Below, in pieces: positions 14,553 to 21,912 of a stretch of 34,311 nt of DNA. Both the position numbers and the translations under genes were made by a program. Source of the stretch: a virus; the IMG/VR virus record IMGVR_UViG_3300031237_000021, positions 1-34,311 of that record; one strand, given 5' to 3'. Below the pieces are notes generated by a model. The model was given only the letters and a program-made list of their open reading frames with translations. It was not told the DNA's origin and did no database searches. How positions within the stretch are numbered: the first letter of the stretch is position 1; each line of letters starts with the position of its first letter.

Positions 14553-15968
14553 TCAGAACGTCGGGGCGACCAGGCCCGTCCCGGTGAGCTTCTGGTGCAC
14601 CGCCTTCGGCGTGCCCTGCTCGTCGACGACCCGGTCGAAGCAGGCCGCGAAGTAGCCGTAGACGACCAGGTTGATCGCCAGGTTCTTGGCCTGCGTCTGC
14701 TCGGCGCGGATGTACAGCGGCGCCGCCGGGTCCTCCCACAGGTGCGCCTCGTGCTGGGCCACCACGACGACGACGTCCTCGTTGGTCCCCAGGCCGAGGT
14801 CGGCCGGGAGGTTGTTGTCGGTGACCACCCGGCCGCCGTTCGGCAGGAAGCCCCGCACACCTGCCGGGTACGGGTTGCCCGCGTTGGTCCCGAAGGCCTC
14901 CAGGGGCACGCTCGGCTGAGCGATGAACGGCTTCAGGTTGGTCACCTCGCCGTTGAACCACGCCCACCGGCGACCCCGCATGAGCGTGATCAGGTCGTCC
15001 TCGTCGAAGTCGAGGAGGGTGTCCTCGACGTTCGCGACCGCGCCCAGGATCTTGCGGTACGCCTCGGGGGCCGTCGGGTCGGCGTCCGTGTAGGTCACCG
15101 CGTTGGCGACCGCGAGCAGACCCCAGACCGCCGAGTTGAGCAGCAGCGAGTCCAGCGACGTGTCGTACGACTTGAGCAGGTCGCCGAACACGATGTCCTC
15201 GGTACCCACGCCACGCTCGGCCGCCTGCCGGGAGATCGACTGCGAACCCGACGCGGTGCGCACCGCCACCGCGATGTTCTCGTCGTCGTAGTCGGACTCG
15301 GCCACCGCGTCGAGCTCGGTCGCCTGCAGCCCCACCGCGGTCTTGGCCGTCTGCCGGGGGATGTACACCGTCATCCCCGTCTCGGGCAGGTCGTGGTGCC
15401 GGCACTGGTCGGCGAACTTGCGACCCGGGCGGCCCTTCGGGGCGTACAGGTCGATCAGGTACACCGGGATGATCGTGCCCGGCGAGCCGGCCGCGGTGAC
15501 CGCCCGCTGCACCTGCGCACCCCGCTCGGTGCGCTCCTCGGCCATGTGCCGGCTGAGCCGCTCGCGCGCCTCCCGGTTGCCGAGCTGGTCGCCGACGACG
15601 TCGGACAGGAACCGGCGGCCCTGCGGGTCGCTCTCGCGGCTGTACGTGCGCGGCTCGGTGACGACCGACACCGGGGTGCGGGTGCTCTCCCGCTGGTCCG
15701 CCGGGGCGCCGCTCGGGGAGCTCTGCTGCTGCAGACGCGCGACCGCCTGGTCCTCACGCAGCTCGGACTCGTAGCCGTCGAGCTGCGTGGTCAGCGCGGC
15801 CCGCTCCGCGGCCAGGTTCTGCCGCTCGGTGAGGAGCACGGTGATCCGCTCCTCGTCGGGGGTCTCGGCAGCGCGCAGCTGCTCGAGGTCCTCGGTGATC
15901 GCGTTGTGGCGGGCGATCCGGGAGTTGATCTCGCCGCGGGTCCGCCGGATGAGCTCCTCGAGCTTCAT
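14553..15968 (-). CDS. major capsid protein, HK97 fold, with scaffold (delta) domain
   Basis: A 471-residue protein downstream of the prohead protease. Residues 1-80 are a long coiled coil (MKLEELIRRTRGEINSRIAR, then TVLLTERQNLAAERAALTT), the usual delta/scaffold region removed by the protease, followed by a linker to about 115 and the HK97-fold capsid domain with DLYAPKGRPGRKFADQC and, near the C-terminus, NLAINLVVYGYFAACFD. The ATG at 15968 is preceded by GGAGCACG. It forms the icosahedral head. The hairpin just downstream may raise its expression. Confidence 0.93.
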   Translation of the reverse strand: MKLEELIRRTRGEINSRIARHNAITEDLEQLRAAETPDEERITVLLTERQNLAAERAALTTQLDGYESELREDQAVARLQQQSSPSGAPADQRESTRTPVSVVTEPRTYSRESDPQGRRFLSDVVGDQLGNREARERLSRHMAEERTERGAQVQRAVTAAGSPGTIIPVYLIDLYAPKGRPGRKFADQCRHHDLPETGMTVYIPRQTAKTAVGLQATELDAVAESDYDDENIAVAVRTASGSQSISRQAAERGVGTEDIVFGDLLKSYDTSLDSLLLNSAVWGLLAVANAVTYTDADPTAPEAYRKILGAVANVEDTLLDFDEDDLITLMRGRRWAWFNGEVTNLKPFIAQPSVPLEAFGTNAGNPYPAGVRGFLPNGGRVVTDNNLPADLGLGTNEDVVVVVAQHEAHLWEDPAAPLYIRAEQTQAKNLAINLVVYGYFAACFDRVVDEQGTPKAVHQKLTGTGLVAPTF

Positions 15969-15984
15969 CGTCGTGCTCCGTCCT

Positions 15985-15999
15985 GCCCCACACGGGGGC
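15985..15999 (-). promoter_or_regulatory. small hairpin in the capsid gene leader
   Basis: GCCCC (15985-15989) and GGGGC (15995-15999) can pair with a 5-base loop, 17 bases upstream of the capsid start. It is the only notable structure in the 130-bp gap between protease and capsid. It might protect a processed capsid mRNA or influence initiation; no promoter is evident in the gap. Short stem, so modest confidence. Confidence 0.35.
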
Positions 16000-16098
16000 G
16001 GTCGTGGTTGGTGGTGGATCCCGAAAGCGACAGGCGGTGCCCGGCCAGGCCTCAGCGCGGCAGGCCCTCACGCGACGCGTCAGGGGGTGTCGTCGTCC

Positions 16099-16881
16099 TC
16101 AGACGAACGACAGCAGCAGCTCCCCGTCAGCGCGGACGGGCGAGGCACTGCGAGACGTCGACGCCGGCGGCTCGAGCCGCGAGCGCAGAGCGGCGAGCGC
16201 CACCCGGGCGGCGGCGTCGTCGAGGGAGCGGACGACTTCGAGCACGTCGTTCTTGCCGCGGAGGCCGGCGCCGGCGGTCCACGGGTTGGCCCCGTAGCCG
16301 ACGATCGCGACGTCCCCGCGGTGGATGTCGTACTCGTTGATGCGGTACTCGGTGTAGTCCGGCGCCCACTGTCCGCTGATGATGCGGAACATGAAGCTCA
16401 TCTCGTCGATGAGCTCGGCGCGCAGCTTGGGCGCGATGTACCGGACGTCCTCGTCGTCACGGTCGAGGGCGGGGGCGTCAGTCAGCAGGCCCGTGTCGTC
16501 CTCGCTGAGCGTCAGCGTGCCGTTCGTGGTGCGTGCGATCCGGCGCAGGCTCGAGTGCTGCAGCACGAGCGGCACGTCGAGGTCCGAGCGGGCGAGGCTC
16601 CGCGCGCCCGCACCGGCCGAGACGATCTCCGTGTACGGGCCGTACCAGTCCCACATCTCGTAGCCGCGCTCGTACACCGTCGCGTAGCCCGAGAAGTGCA
16701 GCGGTCCGGTGCCGTCGTCCGTCTCCCGCAGCTGCATGCGGGACGCGGGCGCGGACACCCACGCCCGCGCGTTCGAGTCCTGCGCGCAGCGGCGCTGCGA
16801 CGGGCGGTCCGCGCGGGCGGCGACCGCATGCGAGCGCTCACGGCCGGCGGCGGCGATCTGCTCGAGCAGCTCCGGGTCCAT
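16099..16881 (-). CDS. prohead protease, HK97 (S78/U35) family
   Basis: A 260-residue serine protease between portal and capsid. The core is FSGYATVYERGYE (start of the fold), LVLQHSSLRRIAR with catalytic His109, and LIDEMSFMFRI with catalytic Ser162, both in the expected contexts. It cleaves the capsid delta domain and itself during head maturation. The C-terminal 60 residues (after 200) are Ala/Arg rich and probably a flexible tail. The start at 16881 is 4 bases after the portal stop at 16885. Length is near the family norm. Confidence 0.9.
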   Translation of the reverse strand: MDPELLEQIAAAGRERSHAVAARADRPSQRRCAQDSNARAWVSAPASRMQLRETDDGTGPLHFSGYATVYERGYEMWDWYGPYTEIVSAGAGARSLARSDLDVPLVLQHSSLRRIARTTNGTLTLSEDDTGLLTDAPALDRDDEDVRYIAPKLRAELIDEMSFMFRIISGQWAPDYTEYRINEYDIHRGDVAIVGYGANPWTAGAGLRGKNDVLEVVRSLDDAAARVALAALRSRLEPPASTSRSASPVRADGELLLSFV

Positions 16882-16884
16882 CGG

Positions 16885-18057
16885 TCACTCCCCTCCGGGG
16901 TTCTCCGCCCGGGACGGGCGCTTGGTTGGCCACAGCCGGTCGAACTGCGCGTAATCCGCCTCGGCGAGCGGCAGCTCGTCGACGATCGCGCGCGCCTGGT
17001 CCGGCGTGAGGGTCCGGGAATCGATGCGGGTCTTGAACAGGTCGGCCTGCGACTTGGGGTCCATCGCGAGCATCGCGTTCGAGTTGAGCCGCACGAACCG
17101 GGTGCCGGGCGTGAGCCGCGTCAGCGCGTCGTCACGACGCTTCTTCGCGGCGCCGAGGTTCATCACGAGCAGCTGCAGGTTGCGCTGGGTGATGTTCGCG
17201 TAGTTGATCGTGGCCGAGTCCACGTGCACGTCGACGAGATCCGCCGGCACCCCGTAGTAGCGGGTCATCGCCAGGTCGGAGAACGTCATCTGCTCGATGA
17301 ACTGGGTCTCGGAGGCCTTCGCCGCCACCGCCTGATACTCCCAGTCCTTGCCGACCACAAGGTTGCCGCCGTTGTACAGCGTGGCCTGCATCCGGTCCTC
17401 GATGATCTGAGCGTCCTCCGGGTCGACGAGGATCTCCTTGTTCCGCAGGATCGCGCCCGGCACGGTCCCGTTCTGGAACCAGTCGACCGCGAACTGCTGG
17501 GCCGACAGGCCGCCGGCGAGCTGCAGGGCGGAGAAGGCGATCGGCGACAAGCCGATCGGGAGGCCCGCCTTCGTGAACTGCCGCTCATGCCAGATCAGGC
17601 GCGACTCGTGCTTCTCGCCGTTGATCCGGTACTCCAGGATGCGGCGGCCCCGGACCCTGGCCGTGACCAGCTCGGTCTCGACGAGCTCGATGCGGCGGGG
17701 CAGCCCGAACGCGTCGAGCGCGGTGATGACGCCGAAGTTGTTCCCATGGGTGTCCAGCGCGGTCTGCCCGGAGTAGATCCACTCGCCGATCGACATCGGG
17801 TGACCGTCGGCTATCTCGCACGGCTCGACGAGCACCGGGGGCGTCGGCGCCGGCACGTTGATACCGGCCGTGGCCGACGGCCGGAACACATCGACCGGCA
17901 TCAACGAGAGCAGATCCGCGCGGAGCCGGATCGCCGCCCACACGACCGAGTGCTGCAAGGCCTTCGACGTCGTCCCGGTCGACGCGCCGCTACCGAACCC
18001 GCGCCGGCCGGACACACCCACGGACTCCAGCGAGACACCCCTGCGGAACCAGCTCAT
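16885..18057 (-). CDS. portal protein, HK97 family
   Basis: A 390-residue protein. The ATG at 18057 (MSWFRRGVSLES) overlaps the previous stop (ATGA); longer in-frame readings run through the upstream gene. Family signatures are SVVWAAIRLRADLLSLMPVD near the N-terminus, THGNNFGVITALDAFGLPRR, HERQFTKAGLPIGLSPI, NGTVPGAILRNKEIL and YYGVPADLVDVHVDSATINYA. It forms the dodecameric ring at one capsid vertex through which TerL pumps DNA and to which the gp6-like connector binds. The C-terminus is TLTPDQARAIVDELPLAEAD, typical of phage portals. Confidence 0.95.
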   Translation of the reverse strand: MSWFRRGVSLESVGVSGRRGFGSGASTGTTSKALQHSVVWAAIRLRADLLSLMPVDVFRPSATAGINVPAPTPPVLVEPCEIADGHPMSIGEWIYSGQTALDTHGNNFGVITALDAFGLPRRIELVETELVTARVRGRRILEYRINGEKHESRLIWHERQFTKAGLPIGLSPIAFSALQLAGGLSAQQFAVDWFQNGTVPGAILRNKEILVDPEDAQIIEDRMQATLYNGGNLVVGKDWEYQAVAAKASETQFIEQMTFSDLAMTRYYGVPADLVDVHVDSATINYANITQRNLQLLVMNLGAAKKRRDDALTRLTPGTRFVRLNSNAMLAMDPKSQADLFKTRIDSRTLTPDQARAIVDELPLAEADYAQFDRLWPTKRPSRAENPGGE

Positions 18058-18245
18058 CGCGGCCGCCTTGCCGCACGGCCGCGCTTCGCGGCACGCGCCC
18101 GGTCGCCGAGCCACGAGACGATCATCAGCCCACCGCCGGCGACTGCCAGGCCGAGGGCCGGGTGCACCGTCCACGCCAGCAGCGCCACCGCGGCGACCAG
18201 CAGGACGCCGCCGAGCAGGTCCAGAACGGTGGACACGAGCTGCAC
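18054..18245 (-). CDS. small membrane protein between terminase and portal (63 aa)
   Basis: A 63-residue protein with two hydrophobic segments (about residues 5-25 and 28-46) and a strongly basic tail with RAAKRGRAARRPR. The GTG at 18245 is preceded by GAGGGGAG and lies 13 bases after the terminase stop; its stop is coupled to the portal by ATGA. A longer in-frame reading is antisense-like through the terminase and was rejected. Membrane proteins are unusual at this point of the packaging module. It could be an accessory protein of superinfection exclusion or DNA entry, but nothing beyond topology is shown. Confidence 0.7.
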   Translation of the reverse strand: MQLVSTVLDLLGGVLLVAAVALLAWTVHPALGLAVAGGGLMIVSWLGDRARAAKRGRAARRPR

Positions 18246-18258
18246 GGAGGCTCCCCTC

Positions 18259-19749
18259 TCAACCGACCGACGACGCGGCGTCGTACCGCCGGCCGGCATG
18301 CTTGACGAACACCGCGCGCGCGATCGTCTCCGCGTACAGCGGCGAGATGTCACTGGCAGACCGGCCCCGCACGAACAGCCACGCGTCACCCGACGCCCGC
18401 GTCGCCGCCGACGCCAACGACTCGTCGACATCCGGGTCAAGCTCGTGCAGCACCATCCCGGCGAGCACGTCGTCGTACAGGCCGCCACACGCATCGACAA
18501 CCTCTTGCCGCGACAGCCGGTCGACCGTGAACCCTGCCGCCTCGAGGTCCGGGATCAGCGCCGCGGCGGGGCTCGTCCCGTCGACGCCGACCAGACGGCC
18601 GCCGAGCTCGCCGGCGAGCTGCTTCAGCAGGTCGACCAGCCACGGACCGTGCTCACGGTGCGCAGGCACCTCGAGCCAGCAGCGCACACCCGGATGCTGC
18701 GCCGCCATGCCGATCGACGCCCACGCCCGATCCGGAGAGACATCAACCGACCACACCGGCTCACCGGACCAGTCCGCCCGATCGCCCGCGAGCGCGGTGT
18801 CCTCCCAGGAACCCCGGGGAATCGCCCACGGCTTGGCCTTCGCCGACGGCCACCACCCGAAGTAGGCCCGGTTCCACTCCTCCGGACCGGCCGGGCCGTC
18901 GTCCATCGTGACCTGCTCGGCCAGGATGTCGTCGACGGTGATCGTGAACCCGACAGCCGGGTGCACGCCGGAGATCGTGTCCGGATCGGAGCGATCCGCG
19001 CCAGGTGGCGCCGAGTACTCGAGGTAGCAGGTCCGTGACTCGATGCCTGCTTCGACACGTGCCCGGCCGGCTTCGACCTTCGCCCACAACGGCGCGGAAC
19101 CCGCGTCGCCGGCGGCCGACATCACCCAGCGCTGCGCGCCGGCGACCGTGATCATCGTGGGGCCGACCGCCTGCTCGAGCCGCTGGTCGACCTGCGCGAA
19201 GTACTCGTCGAGGTGCGCCTCGGGAAGGGTGTCGCCATGAGCGGCGTCCTTCTTCTTCGCCGCGATGATGAAGATCTCGGACCCGTTGGCGAACTTGACC
19301 TTCTCCCGGCCGTTGGCGCCGTCCCAGCCGAGCCTCCCCCCGGCCGTCGCCGGCGCGAGATACGCCGCCAAGGGAGACGCCGACAGAGGGTCCAGGAACG
19401 ACTTCTCCAGGCGGCGGCGGGCCATGTTCCGGTCCTGGGCGGTGTACAGCACCGGCGCCTTCGGTGTGGTCAAGCACCGGTGGGTGACCTTCCCCCGCGA
19501 CATCGACGTCTTGCCCGCCTGCCGGGGGACGACGACGACGACCTCGCGGTACCAGAACCCGCCGGTCGCGGGGTCGATCTCGCACGCGACGTCGAGCGCG
19601 TCCTGCTGCCACGGCATCGGACCGCGGACCCCGTCGAGGCGCCGCGGCGGGTCGATCAGCGACATGACCCGGCCCACCTTGCGGCCGAGCGTCTGCCGAG
19701 ACGGGTTCCGCGGCGTGGCGAACCGCGGGACCGCCTCAGTCCGGCTCAC
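18259..19749 (-). CDS. terL: terminase large subunit
   Basis: A 496-residue DNA-packaging motor. The GTG at 19749 overlaps the end of the small subunit by 14 bases; upstream in-frame sequence is the other frame of that gene. The ATPase domain has Walker A PRQAGKT (about 75-81) and Walker B with HLDEY (Asp181/Glu182). The nuclease domain follows from about residue 330 with acidic residues in VWSVDVSPDRAW, LVGVDGTSPAA and LHELDPDVDES. It cuts concatemeric DNA and pumps it through the portal. The cut is probably at a cos site, given the adjacent HNH endonuclease, but headful packaging is not excluded. Confidence 0.94.
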   Translation of the reverse strand: MSRTEAVPRFATPRNPSRQTLGRKVGRVMSLIDPPRRLDGVRGPMPWQQDALDVACEIDPATGGFWYREVVVVVPRQAGKTSMSRGKVTHRCLTTPKAPVLYTAQDRNMARRRLEKSFLDPLSASPLAAYLAPATAGGRLGWDGANGREKVKFANGSEIFIIAAKKKDAAHGDTLPEAHLDEYFAQVDQRLEQAVGPTMITVAGAQRWVMSAAGDAGSAPLWAKVEAGRARVEAGIESRTCYLEYSAPPGADRSDPDTISGVHPAVGFTITVDDILAEQVTMDDGPAGPEEWNRAYFGWWPSAKAKPWAIPRGSWEDTALAGDRADWSGEPVWSVDVSPDRAWASIGMAAQHPGVRCWLEVPAHREHGPWLVDLLKQLAGELGGRLVGVDGTSPAAALIPDLEAAGFTVDRLSRQEVVDACGGLYDDVLAGMVLHELDPDVDESLASAATRASGDAWLFVRGRSASDISPLYAETIARAVFVKHAGRRYDAASSVG

Positions 19750-20242
19750 CGAGCAGGCCGGCCAGGCTGTCCGGTGCCCCGGCGCCGGCGCCCTCGCTCG
19801 TGCGGCGCAGCCGGTCCAGGACGTCGAGCAACCGCAGCTGCACACCGGACAGCACGTCGAGCCGCTGGTGGCGCGGCGCCTGGTCGATGATCCGCGCGTT
19901 CGCCCGGCCCAGCGCCGACAGCGTCGCCTTCCACGGCGGCTCACCGACGAGCTTGGCGAGATCTGCCGCCAACGCCTCCTCGACCGGACCGGCGGGCGCG
20001 TCCGGGTCGAGCAGCATCGGCGCCTGCGACGTGTCCAGCGCCGGCGGCAGCGCGTCAGTCTCCGCCTGGGCGCGGGCGGACTCGTCGAGCCGCTCGAGCT
20101 CCAGCGCGCGCCGCCTCTTCGCCCGCCAGGCCGCGACGTCAGCCGTGTGCGCCGCCCGGCACACCGTGCAGCCGCAGCCGTGCTTCCAGCCCTTGAGGCC
20201 GTGCTCCGGCAGGTCCAGGACCGGGCGAGCATGACGCGGCAT
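19736..20242 (-). CDS. terS: terminase small subunit (probable)
   Basis: A 168-residue protein directly before TerL, with which it overlaps. The ATG at 20242 has a GGAGGGGG ribosome site; an ATG five codons earlier is less well placed. The N-terminus contains HGLKGWKHGCGCTVCRAAH, a Cys-rich segment also seen in DNA-binding small terminases of actinophages, then a helical region to about 125 and a C-terminal part NARIIDQAPRHQRLDVLSGV. TerS recognises the packaging site and delivers DNA to TerL. The candidate packaging region lies immediately upstream (20270-20411). Position is strong evidence; fold is inferred. Confidence 0.8.
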   Translation of the reverse strand: MPRHARPVLDLPEHGLKGWKHGCGCTVCRAAHTADVAAWRAKRRRALELERLDESARAQAETDALPPALDTSQAPMLLDPDAPAGPVEEALAADLAKLVGEPPWKATLSALGRANARIIDQAPRHQRLDVLSGVQLRLLDVLDRLRRTSEGAGAGAPDSLAGLLGEPD

Positions 20243-20269
20243 CGGGACCCCCTCCACGAGAGCCCGACC

Positions 20270-20411
20270 AAGGGCCTGACCTGCGAGAACATGCCCCGAC
20301 TACAGCTGTGGGCGGACCACCCCGGCAGATCCGTGGGGAGAAAAAGGTCGGGGGGCGCGGGTGAACCGAATCTGCAAATCAAAAAAAGTCAGGCCCCTGA
20401 CCTGCGCAAAC
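20270..20411. other. candidate packaging (cos) region with direct repeats
   Basis: The 146-bp gap between TerS and HNH genes holds two direct repeats, CCTGACCTGCGAGAAC (20275-20290) and CCTGACCTGCGCAAAC (20396-20411), 14 of 16 identical and 121 bp apart. Between them lie A-rich tracts and the run GGTCGGGGGGCGCGGG (20346-20361), the sort of G-rich sequence found at actinophage cohesive ends. HNH plus terminase next to each other is typical of cos phages. The exact nick sites cannot be read. Confidence 0.45.
20381..20401 (-). terminator. intrinsic terminator at the end of the early operon
   Basis: On the minus strand GTCAG-GGGC-CTGAC is followed directly by seven T residues, a textbook intrinsic terminator and very rare in such a GC-rich genome. 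The stem includes the last codons and stop of the HNH gene (stop 20389-20391). It separates early leftward transcription from the late genes, so the late operon probably has its own promoter or an antitermination step. Confidence 0.85.
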
Positions 20412-20733
20412 GCTCAGCCACGAGGCGAGCGCGCGACGGGCGGTAGACCGGTCGCCGGCCCCGTCGCAGCCGGTTGCCGCGGGTCGAGTTACACCCAAGA
20501 TGCGCCGGCCGAAGGTTCCACCGGGCCGTCGGATGACCACCATCCTCAAGCGGGACGATGTGATCGAGGCTCGGGCCCATCGGATGCCGCGGCCGCAACC
20601 CGAACACGATCTCCCGCGTCGGCTTCGTACACTCCGGCACCTGGCAGAACGAACCCGGAGGACACAGCTCGGCCACCAGGCGGCGCCACGTGCGACCCTC
20701 GCGGCCGCGGCGGGGATCCCACTCGTCGAGCAT
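20389..20733 (-). CDS. HNH endonuclease, packaging-associated
   Basis: A 114-residue HNH protein. The ATG at 20733 lies 9 bases after GGAGG; an ATG at 20742 is too close to that site. The motif region is SLDHIVPLEDGGHPTARWNL followed by RPAHLGCNSTRGNR (HNH), and two zinc-site cysteines occur at CPPGSFCQVPEC. In cos-type phages of Gram-positive hosts an HNH protein encoded beside TerS/TerL is needed for cos cleavage. It is the last gene before the early terminator, with its 3' end forming part of the terminator stem. Its own promoter is not evident in the 225-bp gap upstream. Confidence 0.87.
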   Translation of the reverse strand: MLDEWDPRRGREGRTWRRLVAELCPPGSFCQVPECTKPTREIVFGLRPRHPMGPSLDHIVPLEDGGHPTARWNLRPAHLGCNSTRGNRLRRGRRPVYRPSRARLVAERLRRSGA

Positions 20734-20958
20734 CGACGCCATCCTCCAGGTCGGGCCGGCGACGACGGACCGCTCGCCGCTCCTCAGCGCCCCGACGACG
20801 CCCGCCGACCCTGCGCTCACCCGTCGTGCCGTGCTCAGGTGAGGCGGTCCGCTCCCGGGACCTGCGACGGCCCCGGGAAGCACAAGAGCCCGACCCCAAC
20901 CAGGACCGGGCTCCGGAGCCTCTTCGGCTCACTGTGACAGACCATAGCGTTCGCGATG
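20734..20958. other. 225-bp intergenic region with two hairpins
   Basis: No gene is seen here on either strand. It contains the two hairpins described separately near 20886-20930. On the minus strand it also has TTGACA (20958-20963) followed 10 bases later by TATGGT (20941-20946); the spacing is too short for a standard promoter. The part next to the HNH gene is GC-rich and featureless. Confidence 0.5.
20886..20930 (-). terminator. tandem hairpins downstream of the zinc-ribbon HTH gene
   Basis: On the minus strand GAGCC-gaaga-GGCTC (20916-20930) is followed by GAGCCCG...CGGGCTC (20886-20892 with 20907-20913) and then TTGTGCTT. The second stem is perfect over 7 bp and followed by a T-rich tract, as in an intrinsic terminator. 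Together they probably reduce early transcription before the packaging-site HNH gene. Confidence 0.7.
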
Positions 20959-21912
20959 TCAAGCAAGGTGGACCGGGCGGTCAGCGCGGCGTGTCGCCGG
21001 CTCGGCCAGGCCCAACCGCACCGCGGCATCCCAGACATCCGCGAACCGGTAGAGCGGATCATGCCGCCGCGACGCGGCCCAGGCCCTCGGCTTGAGCCGG
21101 CCCCGGTGCACCCAGCCGCGGACCATGGACGGCGTCGCGGACTCGACGCCGAGCGCGTGCAACGCCATCGCCGCCTGAGTCGCGGTCATCATCTTGCGCC
21201 GCACCTCGAACAGCAGCGCCGAACGCAGCTGCTCCGCGCCGTACGTCGCCCCACACCACCGGCACTCGACGAGCGGACGACCCGGCGGAGCGTACAGCGG
21301 CCGATCGCACAACCCCTCACCCGACGGCGCCGGCCCGGTGCAGCGGCCGCGGTACACCAGATCCGCCGGATGATCGACGGCCCGGCGCGCCGCGACGATC
21401 GCCTCCGTGATCGCCAGCACCCGAGCCGGGCCGTCGTCCCGGGTGCGCATCCACGAGACCTGCGGCACGAGGAACGCCGCCGCCGGCACCAGCGCCCGAG
21501 CCGGCGCCGCCAGACCCCGGATAGCCGCGACGTCACGCGCCTGACCGTCGAGCACCTCGAGCAGCTCATCGCGAGCGAACACCGACGCCGGCACCAGCGG
21601 CAACCGCGACCCGCCGCCACGCGAGATCGGCGCCGGCTCCGCGAACCGCAGCTCGCGCCGGACCGCCGCCTCGAGCGACTCCGCCAACCCGGGCACCACC
21701 ACGCTGCCATCGATCGCCCGCCGCACCACGAGCCGACCGTCGCGCCGGGCCGGCCGCACCACCACCATTCCAGCCTGACGCTCCGTCAGCGAACCGATCC
21801 CGCGAAGCAACCCACGAAGCCGCGCCAGGCAAGGACCACACACCGCCTCCCCGACGATCAGATCAAGGACCCGCTGGCCGCACACCGGGCACAGCTGCCG
21901 CTCGCCCATCAT
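20959..21912 (-). CDS. zinc-ribbon and helix-turn-helix DNA-binding protein
   Basis: A 317-residue protein. The ATG at 21912 overlaps the previous stop (ATGA). It has an N-terminal zinc ribbon (CPVCG at 8-12 and CGPC at 25-28), a long Arg/Ala-rich helical middle, a second Cys set (CTGP.., CDRP, CRWCG) and a C-terminal winged-helix or MerR-like unit (ATPSMVRGWVHRGRLKPRAW). Proteins of this layout are common near the replication or late-switch genes of actinophages, usually annotated only as HTH proteins. Its location at the end of the early operon just before the terminators makes a late-gene activator an attractive but unproven idea. Confidence 0.8.
   Translation of the reverse strand: MMGERQLCPVCGQRVLDLIVGEAVCGPCLARLRGLLRGIGSLTERQAGMVVVRPARRDGRLVVRRAIDGSVVVPGLAESLEAAVRRELRFAEPAPISRGGGSRLPLVPASVFARDELLEVLDGQARDVAAIRGLAAPARALVPAAAFLVPQVSWMRTRDDGPARVLAITEAIVAARRAVDHPADLVYRGRCTGPAPSGEGLCDRPLYAPPGRPLVECRWCGATYGAEQLRSALLFEVRRKMMTATQAAMALHALGVESATPSMVRGWVHRGRLKPRAWAASRRHDPLYRFADVWDAAVRLGLAEPATRRADRPVHLA

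Noticed and set aside
15787-19038. 1083-codon open frame on the plus strand
   Set aside because: It lies antisense to capsid, protease, portal and terminase genes, which have clear family motifs and coupled starts. Its Arg/Pro/Gly-rich translation is typical of antisense frames in very GC-rich DNA.
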